Source: Acanthopleura granulata (taxonomy: Eukaryota > Mollusca > Polyplacophora > Chitonida > Chitonidae). From it: 64,000 nt of DNA. Below, one piece after another: positions 1 to 12,728 of this stretch (positions are counted from its first letter, which is position 1; every line of letters begins with the position of its first letter). The stretch lies in the NCBI GenBank assembly GCA_016165875.1, contig JABBOT010000031.1, positions 1,431,961 through 1,495,960 of the forward strand, in the 5' to 3' direction. The notes below the pieces were generated by a model that was given only the letters and a program-made list of their open reading frames with translations, ran no database searches and was not told where the DNA came from. Position numbers and translations under genes: made by a program.

Positions 1-815
1 TCGATTTCGATATCTGTAGGCGCTCAATTTATCAGGCAAAATATCTCCCGATTCCTTAGTAAACATATAATAGCACAATATTAACCGCAACACACGGTGG
101 TTGTAGTTCAATGCATGTGGATCTTCTTCCGTAATACATTTACTACAGGAAGAGGACACACTATAGATTCAGATGTATGGTACAGAATATAATTTGAAAC
201 CAAGATGTATACATCCATCTTGGGGTAAATGTTAAACATGTACAAAATCCCAGTTGTTTTTGTAAAACATTTAAACAGAGAGAGTCCTGTCAGGAATTAC
301 ACGCTGTGATGATTCAGGATGATATGGACACATCGTTTCATGGTCGTATATACAATTTTATTTCTTCTCCTGTATCGCGACTATTGGCTCTCAGACACAA
401 AAGCCGCTTGTAGTAGGCAAACTGTTTTTTCTAAACACTGGGTGAAAACTTGCTTGGTTAGAACATGCTTAAAACTCCAGGCTCTATTGTTTATTTTATT
501 TTGCGATTATTTTAAACTTGTACATAAATTGCTGTAGCTGACAAATTTACAAATTATTTTCTTTTTTATCTCTAGTATTTTCTGTTAGTTGTTGCCAAGA
601 AAATATTAGATCAACGTCATATTCCACTGTTGTAAATGCTTAACATATGCTGAAGTTGATGGACTAATGTTTTGATGTGTGTGATGGGTCTACCTCCCAG
701 CCCGGTAGCATCGGCGCGGGATGTTGGCTTGAATTTATTAGTACAGGCATTTTCAGATGCATCCACCTGGGAGTTAGGATATAACTTACAACATGTATCT
801 TCCCAGCCCAAGCAG
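1..815. other. Upstream flank, no gene recognised
   Basis: AT-rich sequence in which I see no convincing exon. The transporter pseudogene that follows should have at least one more 5' exon (start codon and the first part of the first membrane helix). It was not found here, so it either lies left of the window or is lost. Confidence 0.4.
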
Positions 816-2339
816 AACCATTATGGGATATACGCTAGTGATTTGTGCTTTTTGGGGTTTAGTTTCAAATGATTGAGTTTCTTCTTCGTCCATCAGTTGA
901 CCTTCTAGGATCCTTTACAGTGACAGGATGGGTGTTTGTTGTTGTTGCCACGTTCGTCTACAATCGGTGTGGCTACAGATCATATTACTTCTTGACAGGA
1001 GTTCTGGTGACGCCATCGTGTCTTCTGATGAGTCTGGCCACGTATTACATCACGTTCTTCAGGGCGGGGATCGGACTGATGTGCGTCTTCCTCTGTATGC
1101 TGAGTAAGTCAAATTGTTCAAAGCGACATGGTTAGGGAAACTACTTGTTGGCCTACTGAGAAAAAGGAGTAGTTTAACGGGGCACTTTTGCAATTACCTG
1201 ATTTATACGCCACAGATATGTTTGCGTCCTCCCCATCTATGACTACAATGGCTAACTTTCGGTACTTTGTTGTAGTGGCCCTTTATTAGATTTTCAACAC
1301 CCTCGTTTTGCGAGTCATTTCCAATTCCTTAAAAGCATAAAATAATTGAGCACATCGAATAGGGTCAGCAAGTTTAGCTCAGCCGTGCAAGTTTGAACTT
1401 CATTGTATATTGACATTTTGATTTATGTATTATTATCTTCGGATCTATAGCAGAAACTTCATGCAATTGTCATTGATCCTTATTCAGTTTTCAATTTTAG
1501 TTTATTCAGTATGTAAGACCATACATCTGAATGCAGTTTAGCACATATTTTCAGCCATTTCCACATGCGCTTCGTATTATATACCAGCAACTTCCTGGGC
1601 AATGTGTGTCGCAGTTTTAAGACTGCATGAACGTACTTAATAAGAGCTTTCAAAACCATTGCATTCTTAGTAGACATGATCACATTAAAACGATTTAGAT
1701 TTTTACTTAGAATAAATTTCTGCACACGGGTTGTCATAACAAAGGCATACAAAAAGTATATGAAATTGTTCTTCAACCAATCCAGAGAAACATATGCGTC
1801 AACATCTGGACTGGGAGGGGGGGGGGCGGTATTTTGAAACCTGAGAGTCTATTTCAAGGTGTACTGTTTACTGTCAATATCATATCGATTTATTTAATTC
1901 ACAGGGATAATATCGGACTGTGAAATAAAACTGTTAGCGTAAACCATGCACTGATCAACAATTTAACCATTTTCATTGCCATTATACACACTATTGTTAA
2001 ATACAATTGAATACAATGTAGGTCTACTGCTTCATAGATGATAGCATACACGAGGTGACCCTTACATTTGCATCAACACTGCTAATTTCCTTGCGCGGTA
2101 GGTCACATGTGCTTGGAATGTTTGTGTCAAGCAGGAAAACAAACCACCTCTGCCACTTATTTTCTTTATGCGCTATAACTCGTTGTTCATGGGTATGTGG
2201 TTCGAACATTTCAAGATGAAGGAAAATCGCATGCACTCATCACATATTCGTATAGTGCTGATCTAGTTTCGGTTTAGGCCATGATTTGTCATGAACCATA
2301 GATCTGGAGATACCTAGGTGCCGTAAAGCGACATAAAAC

Positions 2340-2790
2340 GTAACCTAAACCGACATTCGTACACCAGCGTCAACCAAAATGGGCCTTCTGGGTCAGTAAT
2401 TGCATTACCAGTGTCCGATAACGACAAATAACACGAACCCGAAAAGTACTAAGAAAATGTATAAAATATAGAAATCAGGACGGATCCGTGCAAAGAGAAG
2501 CGGTTAACAGTTTTAAATGATGACGAAAAGACGTAATGAATGTTCTAGGCGAATGAATAACATCAGTATCCAAATCGTGGTGTCTGTAATCAACTATGTA
2601 TCTCAAGTTCACTTTGATTACAAGTGTTCACATATCAAATGTGGCAATCACGATGAACATAAGGCCCCTAGCTCCGGGTTAAGCGGAATTTACACATTAG
2701 AAACGCCTACATATTTCCTTTTATTGACCGGAGAGATAAGCCACTCAGATTTAATTGTAGTTTCAATACAGAAATATATGTAAACCAAAG
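2340..2790 (+). repeat. Dispersed repeat E, copy 1
   Basis: It shares a long diverged match with 21290-21760. Landmarks in order in both copies are GTCAACCAAAATGGGC, a CAAATAACAC segment, TGATAAGAAAA-like and GAATGTTyTAG segments, and ATGTATCTCA. The short reading frame inside it is not conserved between copies, so it looks non-coding. Family unknown. Confidence 0.6.
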
Positions 2791-5569
2791 AGTTTAAAGT
2801 GTTGCCATTATGACTAGGTCGTATTATCTAAAAATGACCTTTGTAATATTACATAACGGAGTATCTGATATTTATGAGCTTGTAGCACTATACAGAGGCA
2901 CCCATTGCAAAACTACCTGTTTTGCTGTGACATTTGCAATTGCCCATGTTCTTGTGGACTAAAACCCGAGGCAAGTCGATAATAGCGCTAATAACCAATG
3001 ATTAACAAAGTATCTTCGGGCAGTAAATGCGTGATAGTGACGGGAAACTGTTTAGGCCTACAAACGTGAATATAGCGACAATTTACAGCATGCATGTAAC
3101 CGTATGATATCCAACGGGACTGCTGTGCAAGCAGCTGCTTGGCATTTCTTTGTATGAATACGTGTCACCAGTGTAAAACACCTTTGCCATCAAACACAAA
3201 GTCACGTCCAACAACATCAGCCGACCTTTTATCACAGGCACATGCCAGCTAACAGGTTCAAAGTCCCGCCACAACAAACTACGATGTTGGGAACTGAGAT
3301 CATAGTTAAAGGAAAACACATACAATTCTACATATATTTGCAAATATTAATAAAATTAATAATAATAAATAATTTGTTCCTGTTTACTTCTTCAAAGTAA
3401 ATTAACACCCTGCCCGAGGTGGCCGAGCGCATTGATCCAGGGGCCTCTCACTAATGCGTGAAAGTGAAATATTCTTGGAATTTTTTTGACAATAAAATTG
3501 GTGTGTTGTTTGCAGGTACTCTTTTGCTCCATAATACAATATGTCGGAAATTCCAGTGATTCGATCAGGCAAACATTAAAAAGACTATTTGCTCCTAACA
3601 ACACGACATATCACCAACTTTTCTCTTCCCGAACTCTAAGGACATTTTTTGAGAAAAATAAAAACTCCAGACAGCTCTTTGAAAAGCTTAATTCTGCGAG
3701 GAGCATATCATTCCTCTTTTTTATTAAAACGTGAGAAATTCAATTCGTGGAACTAACCTTTCAAAACAAATTATTGACGTTATTCGGCCGATTGATCGTT
3801 GTCGTGGTCAAATTATACATGGCCCAATTGCCGTTACCCATGCACATGTTACTTTGGCTCCAGCAACAAACTGGGCCATTATACATTGCACTGGGATCGT
3901 GCCTTACCCTCTATTCATCTCTATTTCCTCTAAATATCACTCAGATAGAAAAGGGGCAATGGTTAAAACAAAGTTAAGCCATGTGAAAGTGACATCACAG
4001 ATGGCGCTGCTTGTGGTACTCACGTTTCTCCTGCAGGCAAGTCAGTAGTGTCAAGTACAGAGGGGTAAGGGGTTTTTTTGAGAAGAAAATTTAGAAATAG
4101 AGAGAGTTTATTTCGGTGGAAAAAATTGCAAGACAAGAAATTTCTCCGCACTTACTGTTTGAATGGCGTGTAAAGAGGATAACTTCGAGTATTCATGGAT
4201 GAAGGAAAGTAAATTTTTCTTTTTCTAAACTTAGCCATTTTGATAATAGTGTTAAAGTGTAATATGAACGCAGGACATGAATAGGAGGCAAAATTGATAT
4301 AAAGCTGAAAAGGTCAAAATACAAATGTGTTTCCTTTCTTAGGTGAGGCGAAGCAGAAAATGATTATTCAAAATAAAAAACATACCTTTCACACTGATGA
4401 GTGGCTCCTAGGTCATTGTGACATATGAACATTTATCATTGACTTTTAAAAGTAAATGCGAGGTAAAGTCTTACAATAAATTTAAGATTTTGTCAGTAAA
4501 AACTCCTGGAATTTCATATCATTATCTTCTTATGTCTTGCTATTATTGTTTTGTGACGGGGGATGGAGGGGGGCGGAGGAAATTCACAGATGCGGCATCT
4601 ATTACTATACTTCTTCATATAGCCTGGTCCGCTATTCAACAGGCTGAATATTTCTGACACCTGCCAATCAACAATCTTTCCCTTTTAAGCCCTACACTTT
4701 TGTAACTGTTCATTATTCCAAGGGGTGGTTTTGTCAAAATAAATTCACATAATTTGTCATTACTTAATTCTTTTAAGTCATCACATACCTACATGACACC
4801 GACGAATTTTCAAGCTGTTTCAGACATTTCCAACATTTTGATCCTGTTGACCTGATTTTCTAGAGGCATATACATGTTTAGTTTACTGTAAATGAAATCT
4901 TAATATATAATCAGTAACCTTTTTTGGTGAAACCAAGTTTTGATCTGTTTCCCCAATTTTGAAAAAAAAAATTGTCTCTTTTGTTCTGGTATAGACTTGA
5001 TCTAAGGATTCTGTCAGTTTACAGAAGCATGTCTTGGTTTCACAGTTTAATGCTTCTAGAAAGCTAGTTTCCAGATGCTGTAGTTTATGAAAACCGAATG
5101 TCAAACATTTCCATGTGTGCAATTCACTTAAGCATCCCAATCCAAGATATGATCACAGGAAAGAGAATTTTATACAAAACTATTAAGATCATTGTATACT
5201 TTATGATCCTGCAATTGCACTAAACAATAACCAGACCCCTTTTAAGCCGATCAGGTTCTAGTTAACTCATTACCTAGTTTAAAAGCAATCGGATGGATTT
5301 TTCGCCTTCCACATGAGATATCTGCATGTTTCTTGTGTTAAGTGTCTGGGAGGACCAAACATGTATATGTCTTTATTACCCTTAGGTATGAATTACAAAG
5401 ATAAAATCTTGTTTACCAACACAGGCATTGAATTTCTATCACGTCTATATCTCTAGAAACAAGGCCAGGTTGATTTTATAAATATCGGGTCCTAACTGCA
5501 TGAGGAACATTTTATACAGTTCTGGATATGATTACAGCTACATTTTTCTTCCTATTATGTTTAATTCAT
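2791..5569. other. Intron sequence without recognised gene
   Basis: AT-rich intronic DNA. The only recognisable piece is a SINE A relic at about 3408-3490. Open frames at 3486-4048 lack coding character (low complexity, several overlapping frames open at once). Confidence 0.5.
3408..3490 (+). repeat. SINE family A, head/tail fragment
   Basis: A tRNA-like head (GAGGTGGCCGAGCGC, then CCTCTCACTAATGCG) is joined directly to the tail motif AAGTGAAATATTCTTGG; the central part is deleted. Confidence 0.6.
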
Positions 5570-5584
5570 GGTCTTAGGCAAAAC

Positions 5585-5815
5585 AGTGCCTCTCATCAAT
5601 GCAGTCGGTGTGAGTTCAAGTCCCGTTCAAGTTGGCTTCCTCTCCGCCCATACGTGTGAAGGTCCGCCAGCAACCTGCGGATGGTCGTGTGTATCTCCCG
5701 GCTGTGCCCCCCCTCCATCATGCTGGCCCCCGTCGCATGACTGAAATTTTCCTGAATACGGCGTAAAACACCAGTCAATCAAATGAATAAATCAATCAAT
5801 AAATAAAACGATACA
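5585..5815 (+). repeat. SINE family A copy
   Basis: It contains the family landmarks in order: B-box-like GTGAGTTCAAGTCCC, GGCTTCCTCTCCG, CAGCAACCTGCGGATGGTCG, a degenerate CATGCTGGCC, TACGGCGTAAAACACC, then an (AATA)-rich end. The first part of the tRNA-like head is missing. Confidence 0.85.
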
Positions 5816-6279
5816 TGCTATACTATAGACATGCGCATACTATAGAAGAGGTGATGGAAGTGTTAGCAAGATAACCTTTGACTCGCCGTGGGACCTCCAC
5901 ATAACTGAAGTGCCAAATGTCTACGTAATCAGGTCAAACTGTACCCCAGAGTACACCATAGATTGGGCAGATAGATGATAAAATCTGTCATAAATCTCCC
6001 CTATTGTAGATGATGACTTTCAGGAGCGATAATTTGCAGACTTTTTTTTCCACCAAAGTAAATAACATCAAAGGTTATCCTTGGCAGATTTTTTACTTAA
6101 ATTAATATAAAGGGGAAGCATAAACACTCAATATCCGTAACCAGCCATATATGTATGTTTTTTTAAAATTACTTTCCGAAATTTGTTCGATTTGCCCAAG
6201 AAGTCCGCTTGGGCGTGCTGAGAGTCGTAAGTTAATGATATCACTGGGTGTAGGCTAATCAGCCAGAGCACGGCATGCA

Positions 6280-6483
6280 GTGCCAGTTAACATCGCCAGT
6301 CCTATAACCGCGTCTCTCGATCCCCTATCCAAATCAGACGAAGATTTAACTGGTCTGAATTCCTCCAGGAGCGATATATATGATATGGACGAAAGCTTAG
6401 ATACAAACGATACTGAATTCAACGAATTCACTGTGCAAGTTATTCCAACAAATATAGAGCCATACCTATTCGAGCTCTGCTAA
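6280..6483 (+). other. Possible coding relic ending NIEPYLFEL
   Basis: A 67-codon open frame rich in Ser/Asp/Glu ends with TNIEPYLFEL followed by Cys-stop; acidic codons (ESDS) resume in frame after the stop. Short EPYxFEP-type motifs before acidic stretches occur in invertebrate P2X7-like zinc-finger proteins, so this may be a broken exon or retrocopy. The match is only a few residues long and no splice sites were confirmed. Confidence 0.2.
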
Positions 6484-7169
6484 GAATCCGATTCGATTCT
6501 ATCTTAGACCGGAGTAGCCTAATGGCAGCCCGGATGAGGCTATATCCCATCCACATAGAGATCACCTGGTTAACATTAAGTTGTAGCTCATGTTTCCTAC
6601 ATTTTTTTGCCTAATATCTGGGGATATGTTATTTCAGAAAGTTTCAATGCTTTTTTTTTCATTCGAGAGCGAACTGATCGATGCAAATCGAGTCTCTTAG
6701 CTTAAAGCAGTTCGTAGTAGGCCCAAAGGGCCTACAAACAATATCTACATGCCTACAAGAAACCAAGTTTAGTCACGACTATAAATTACTGCACATGAAT
6801 TTTTAAAATCATGATGCTCAAGTATAACAGAATGTAAAGCTTTTCTGTAAATATATGTGTACATTTGAAGGACACGAAAATTGGCACCTCTTTGAGTCAC
6901 CTCTGTGACTCGCGTTTTCTTTTCTTTATTATTACAAGTGTTTTGGAAAACATAGTACTTGTAAAAATTGACATAAATGACAAATGAATTCGGTTGTGTG
7001 TTTTATAAATGACCATGCAAATCGTCGACTGTAACTTTGTCTCCTGGATTCCCGATTAAATTAGCAGGCCCGACCGGTAGGCCTAAATACTGTGAGGCTC
7101 TTCGGTGTGCTGAGATCTTCGCGAGCTGGTTTTCCTTGTGAACGTCAGGATAATTCATCGATGGAACAA

Positions 7170-8060
7170 CTGATGGAAGCACAGTTTAAAATGAAAGACA
7201 GCAAAAAGTATAACCAAGGTTATTTCAGAAGGGGAGTCCATGGAGATCTACACAGTGATAGACAACTTTGTAGGTCTGGAATTGTGGCGAGGTCATGAGA
7301 TATACCACTTTACAGCAACCGCAAACACGATGTCGCGTCGTACGTACCCTACACTCTTCAGTGTTAGAAGCGAGACACTCATTTGTCGTACGAAGTACGG
7401 TCCCTTTATTATTACAATCGAAGGGTACGCATTGTGGCCACTTGGTTGAGACCTTGGGAATAGCTCCAGAGGTATTCTACCACTTTCTCGTTGAAAGTGG
7501 TTTTAATATCGTATATCAGATTTGTCTCGTAGTCGGAAGGAAAACAGCTGATTTAAAACTACTTCTACATGGTGAAATAGTGAGCTAGGTACCGGTGACG
7601 TCATAACGGAAACAAATACCTTCTCGGGTGGTAGAAATTTCCCGCTCTTGATTGGTTACAACTGAGAGCATGGCGATCCGTTCGATTTATCTCACGTGGG
7701 CGTTTTTGCTTACTTTGAACTGCGATATCTAATTTATCCTACATCACAAAAATAAAAAAGTTACGCATTTTGAACTGTGAATGGAATTCTTTATCGATAC
7801 ATATAAAAAGTTGCTCGAGTGTTGTATTCTCTTAGTACCGCTTTCTTGTCTTTGGGCCCACTATTCAGACTCGCACCATCCGCTGATGTGTTGCTTCATG
7901 CCCCCACTACTCATCAAGGAGGAATATTGGCCAAAATGCTCTCTCAGACATGAAAAGTATTGATATTTCTAGGGTGTATGAATGACTCTTTCCCCTCGTG
8001 ACCTCACATGTATTTTTATCTGCATTTACAGTTAGCATCTTGGAATATCAATATGTCTCG
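7170..8060 (+). repeat. Dispersed repeat D, long copy
   Basis: It is clearly related to 47600-48250. Shared landmarks in order: GATCTACAC, GAGGCGAGACACTC-like, TTTGTCGTAC, TTATTATTACAA, AAAACAGCTGATTTAA, GATTGGTTACA, GTTTTTGCTTACTTTGAA and CACAAAAATAAAAA. Its right end (about 7928-8060) recurs inverted at 10718-10900. Open frames inside are broken in the other copies, so no protein is predicted. Probably a non-autonomous mobile element. Confidence 0.65.
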
Positions 8061-8507
8061 AGCCACTGTTTTTTTTTACCAATAGAAGACGATTTTAATT
8101 GGAATAATGAAAGGAGTCAAAACTAGTCGCCTAACATTTCTGACGGGTCAGATGCTATAGCAGCACTTCTCTTAAATCAAGATATAAAAGAGCTCGAGCT
8201 CGAAATTCCCCTGTTTTGATACTTCTCTTGTGGGCAAAATCATTAAAGCAGGTTATCTGTAAACAAAATGGCGTCCTCGCCTGGCAGCAATGTTTAGTAT
8301 TTCAGTTAGACATGCGCCACAGCCGACGTTGTCCATAGGGTGTACAAGATCTAAGGATTTTTAGGTCCGACCAGGACATCGCATTTGGCATTTCACTATA
8401 GATATTATACGTAACAATTGTGCATAAATGAGGTAGGGTGATCCACAAACATGTACAAACAGTTACAGATATTACATAAGACTAGAGCGTGAAGGGTAAA
8501 ACCAAAC

Positions 8508-8600
8508 CAGTGATAACAAAATGGTCACAGATAACCTGTGATGACAAAGTGGTCAGAGATAACCAGTGATGTCAAAAGGGTCACAGACAACCAGTGAACC
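8508..8600 (+). repeat. 28-bp tandem repeat, about 3.3 copies
   Basis: The unit CAGTGATAACAAAATGGTCA plus CAGATAAC is repeated with a few substitutions per copy. Confidence 0.8.
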
Positions 8601-8697
8601 ATGGCTTAAGCAGAAGTAGGGAAAGGAAAATGATTAGTCACTGGACTAGAATTCCATAATTACTGTGTTGTCTTCAAACCCTGCTGGGGCATGCGTG

Positions 8698-8890
8698 ACT
8701 CGTGGCTAGCGCACTAACGCATAGCAATAACCCAGCAGCCTCCCAGTGGCCGCTGTGAGTTAAAGTCCAGCTCATGCTGGCTTCTTCTCCGGCCGTAAGC
8801 CCGGTTTCCTCTCACCATAATGCTGGCCGTCGTCGTATTAGTGAAATATTCTTGAGTAGGGCGTAAAACACCTATCAAATTATAAATTAT
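8698..8890 (+). repeat. SINE family A copy
   Basis: A tRNA-like head fragment (GGCTAGCGCACTAACGC, TGTGAGTTAAAGTCC) is followed by CATGCTGGCTTCTTCTCCGG, an internally shortened body, CATAATGCTGGCCGTCGTCG, AGTGAAATATTCTTGAG and GGCGTAAAACACC. Confidence 0.85.
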
Positions 8891-10449
8891 GATTATAAAT
8901 CAAACCCTGCTGGTTTACGCAGGTATTAGCCACAGGCGTTAATAGAAAGACTCATCTCAACAACGGTGTACATATCAGTTCCCAAAGAAAAATTCATAAA
9001 ATAATATATATAAATGGTAAATAAAGCTGGTACCACCCAAGACAGAAGCAGTCATCAAGACCGGAGAAGAATTTGGCAGTTTGTGGTAAAAGAGTATGGA
9101 GTGAAAATTTAAAACCGACCTTCAAATATTTTTATAGTTTTCTTTTCTTTTTTTTGTTCCGAGGCAAGGAATTTTAGGGTAGGTCATAACTCACACTCAA
9201 TCGCGAATAATAAATACCTCAATGTAAAAGGGGACGTAACTGTGAAAATAGTTTTGATCAATCAGAACGTACGATTATGTAAAGCCCAATTAGCGGGTAT
9301 GACATGTATCGTGCCCTGAAAGAATGGATATCGCTAAAAGCGCAGGACCCGATTCACGTCAATCAACGATAATCGGGTCGGTAAAATGAAGGCGTTTTCT
9401 GACATCTGTATGAGATTAGGGCGATGACGCATATATTTTTTGAGAGAACGTTTAAAAATTAGCGGATGGCGTTTTTTAAATCTTTATAACTTACTCTTGT
9501 CACTGCAATTTACGTCACACTTCCCCTATCTTCTCCTTTATAGATGGAAGAAAGACAGCTGATATATACTCTAGGCATGACATCGAGTTCGTATTCCGTG
9601 AACAATTTCCCGGGTCAAATACAAATATAAGTACACTAGTAGCTCTATGATTGAAACTGTTGATAAAACATCGTGTTGTTCTACTACATGTGAATGTTTA
9701 TACCAGCCCCGTGAAATTAGATACAGCTGTGACACAGTTCGCCAGAGATGCTTAATGTTCTGTTCGTAATAGTCTGCAGGGTGTAGGGTAAAATTAAAAT
9801 AGCGACGACACTGTGATTACTGGCAAATGGCCACACCTAAATTTGTCTAGTATTTACGCTACATCTGCAGATGTAACCTGTTCTCTGATTACCGTTCCTC
9901 TGATAGCGGTTAACAGCATAAAGGTTCTAGAGAGGAGTAACGCTGTCTCACCCGCTGCAAGGAGAGCTTCTCCATTGATTCTCTGCCTTTGGCCTACGAA
10001 CCAGAACGTGGCCTGACGTCCGAGCTTTACCGGAAAACAGTCCCAATTCAGTATAGGAGTCCTACGATTGGCTAGTTATAAGTGTGTAGTCGGCTAAATC
10101 ACATCCATCTCTCTGTAGGAGAAAATATCGCCAAATGTGACTGAAATACAGTGGTATTAAACACAAACCATTCATACAGTCGTCTGCAAATCAATCGTAG
10201 AAGAAACTAACCTTATTCTGTTTTATGTGTGTGTTTTTCTATACCAGATAAATATCACTTCATAATGTTTGTTTACCTGTAAAGGCAGCATATCTAAACA
10301 AACAAACGAAAGATTTCTTTCTTTCTCACTTTCGTCATGGAGTTTTCTCATATGGCATGCTAAAATTTTGTTTATTTATTTTTATTTTTTGTAAGTTGAT
10401 AAAAGTCTGGCGTAAATCGCTGACCACTTGCAAGTTACGGAGAAACATT
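8891..10449. other. Intron sequence, no gene recognised
   Basis: Both strands at about 9840-10015 stay open for roughly 50-60 codons. The minus-strand reading (FWFVGQRQRINGEALLAAGE) has a plausible composition, but there is no start codon, no family resemblance and no confirmed splice partner. Nothing else is recognisable here. Confidence 0.35.
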
Positions 10450-10600
10450 TCCACATTTCACGTAGAGATATGCGCGCCATTCTGGCCAATGACAAAAGCG
10501 CCGCAGCCACACAAGCGCTTGTTGCCATTAACACCCAACAAGCCAATGCTCTGTATGAGGACGGGTTCAAGTTTTTACGACAATGTGATCTATCAGTATA
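10450..10600 (+). other. Coding-like fragment of unknown origin
   Basis: One frame reads RRDMRAILANDKSAAATQAL, then VAINTQQANALYEDGFKFLR, and stops after DLSV at about 10600. The composition looks protein-like (helical, Ala/Gln-rich), and GC content is raised against the flanks. No start codon, partner exon or family was identified; it may be a relic of a gene or retroelement inside the transporter intron. Confidence 0.25.
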
Positions 10601-10717
10601 ATAAACTGTGCTTGCTTAGTTTAAAGGTAATGGTCGCATACGCCTTTGCTGTTGTTCAGTGAATGGAGGGCATCACTGCAACTAAAATGATCTTACGTTC
10701 GTTGAAAAAGACCCGGT

Positions 10718-10900
10718 GGTGCGAGAGATATTGATATTTAGAAATGTTAAATGTAAATACAGATAAAAATATATGTGAGGTAACCAGAGTGAGGGTGGCT
10801 GTCGCAAGTTTGTTTTTCCTATCCATTTACCAGCGAACAGCGCCATTCATACGCCCTAGAAATAACAATATTTTTCATGTCTGAGAGTACATTTTGGCCA
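10718..10900 (-). repeat. Dispersed repeat D, inverted end fragment
   Basis: The reverse complement matches 7928-8060 closely (for example CAGATAAAAATA, CATTCATACGCCCTAGAAAT, TTTTCATGTCTGAGAG, CATTTTGGCC), with a small insertion. Confidence 0.65.
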
Positions 10901-12728
10901 ACATTACACGTCAATGTGTACTTGGGGTATGAATGAACACATCAGTGGACGGTGTGAGTCATACAGCAATTTGTTCTCGAATGAAACAAAGCACTGCAAT
11001 TTTCCGAAATCACAGAGCCTATCCCCCGTGACGCCATCAGCTTACAAGTCTCAGCACACTCAAGCGGACTTTGTGGTTAAATTAAACAAATTCCGGAAAG
11101 TAATTTAAAAACAAAAAATATATGACTTGTTTGCGGATAGTGAATACTTTTGTTTCCTTATGTGTAAATTTAAATAAAAAATGCGATGAGGCTAACCTTA
11201 AGTCAGTAAGTTTGGTAGATGTCTGCAGAGGGCGGTATGTTCGGTTTTCTCCAAGCATTAACCTGATCACTGTCGTATAAGAAGAACTATTTTGGAATGC
11301 AAGGTTAAACACCACTCAGTAAAAGTTCCGAGTATGCCGTTAAACAAAGAATAATCAATAAGCAAATAAATACCAATCAAACGAGTATAAACTCGCTAAA
11401 ACTGCGCATCCCACAAGCAGTTTATGTCGCCATGCACTGTATGCATGTTCCTGATTCAACACAGGGTCCTTCTAAAAGTATAATGTGAAATTTTGACCCA
11501 CAGACAGAGCGCCAGGTGCAGCTGCTTGTGGTTTTAATAAATAAACAAATAAATAAATAAATAAGTAAATAACGACGCCGAGGTCATTGGAGCTTTTAGT
11601 TCGTTCTGTCCAGTGAAAATGTTAGTGGGTCGGTAAAAGTTTTAATTTCCTCTGTTGACCATATTAGTTTACAAGGATCCTGCATGCAAAACGACGTCGA
11701 ATTTTGTGGGTATCTCATGAACTATGGCCTATTTGTGCTTGTTTTGTTTTTTTCTGTTTTTCTTCCTATGCAGCGGCAGGCGCTGGTGCCGGACTTCTGT
11801 CTTGTTTATCCATAGGTGTCATGAACTTCGCCGACAACAACACGGGCAAGATCATCGGCGCATACATGGCTGCTTGCGAGTTCGGCAAGATTTTATACTC
11901 TGCACTCTACCAGATGTTTTTCCAGGCGGATCAACGTCTTTTCAAATTCTTTGCTACTGCTGCCATTTTGGTAGCCATAGGCCTGGTTTTGTGTTTTATC
12001 CTCCACACACCTTCTTTACCATTGAATACGTCAAACTGTGAAAGGCCGCGGGCTTCGCGCGAAATGCCTGGATACGTGGAAATCCAAGAGAACGAAAATG
12101 GCGTGGACGCTTTATTTAAGTCGCCATCTTTCTGGGTGATGGTTGGTGCCGCCATGTTGTTTTATTCCACTTACTCCACGTTTATGAACAACGTCACGGG
12201 CATAGGTGTTTCCGTCGGCCTTTTAGAGCCTCTTTATGTCGTGTACATTTTGGTGATCGTTTTGATTCTGTTTCGATTAATTTTTGCTGCAATTTATGAC
12301 CATTTCCACACGTTCGTGTGCGGGGCCATTCTAACTTTCATTTGTTAATCAGTCTTCATTTTAGCCATGGTTATTGGACTGTTGTCATTAAACAACGTGA
12401 CGGTTTACGGTATAGTGTCGTTGGGTACACGTTACTATTGACAATGACGACGTCAGAGTTTGGATCGGAAAGGTACCCAATGGTTTTGGCGACAGTTGAT
12501 GGTTGCATCGGGGTTGTTAACATAATTGTGCACGTGGTATCGGGTGTGACATATGATTTTACGAATGACCACAAGACTGTATCTACTTTGTTCTGTAAAG
12601 AGTGTTTATTCGGAACGTTTGTTGTTTTGATGTCCACAGCTTTATTGTCAGCTCTTCTGTTATTCATAAAAACATTGTTCATTCTCAGAGGATTATCCTG
12701 TAATCTATGTCTCTGTGTGCTCACGTAA

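Larger units (their letters stand above)
816..12728 (+). pseudogene. Decayed major facilitator transporter (nodulin-like/monocarboxylate-transporter-like)
   Basis: Two exons can be read: 816-1103 (acceptor cag at 813-815, donor gtaagt at 1104) and 11774-12728 (acceptor cag at 11771-11773). Phases agree: exon one leaves one base and exon two supplies two, giving Thr. The product is strongly hydrophobic. It begins NHYGIYASDL (first helix), then DLLGSFTVTGW, the loop YNRCGYRS and a Gly/Ala-rich helix AGAGAGLLSCLS; the second half has the NNVTGIG motif and TSEFGSERYPMV. This order resembles MFS proteins with a nodulin-like domain, which are membrane solute carriers; substrate unknown. Three lesions break it: a one-base frameshift at about 867-869, an in-frame TAA at 12346-12348 (reading continues in frame as SVFILAMVIGLLS), and a second frameshift at about 12418-12438 before LLTMTTSEFG. 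Three breaks make a pseudogene more likely than assembly error, though homopolymer errors could explain part. The 10.7-kb intron is full of repeats. Confidence 0.75.

Noticed and set aside
3417..3450. tRNA gene-like sequence
   Set aside because: The A-box-like part belongs to a SINE A head; no acceptor-stem pairing or full cloverleaf. The same applies to the heads at 37811, 48290 and 59830.
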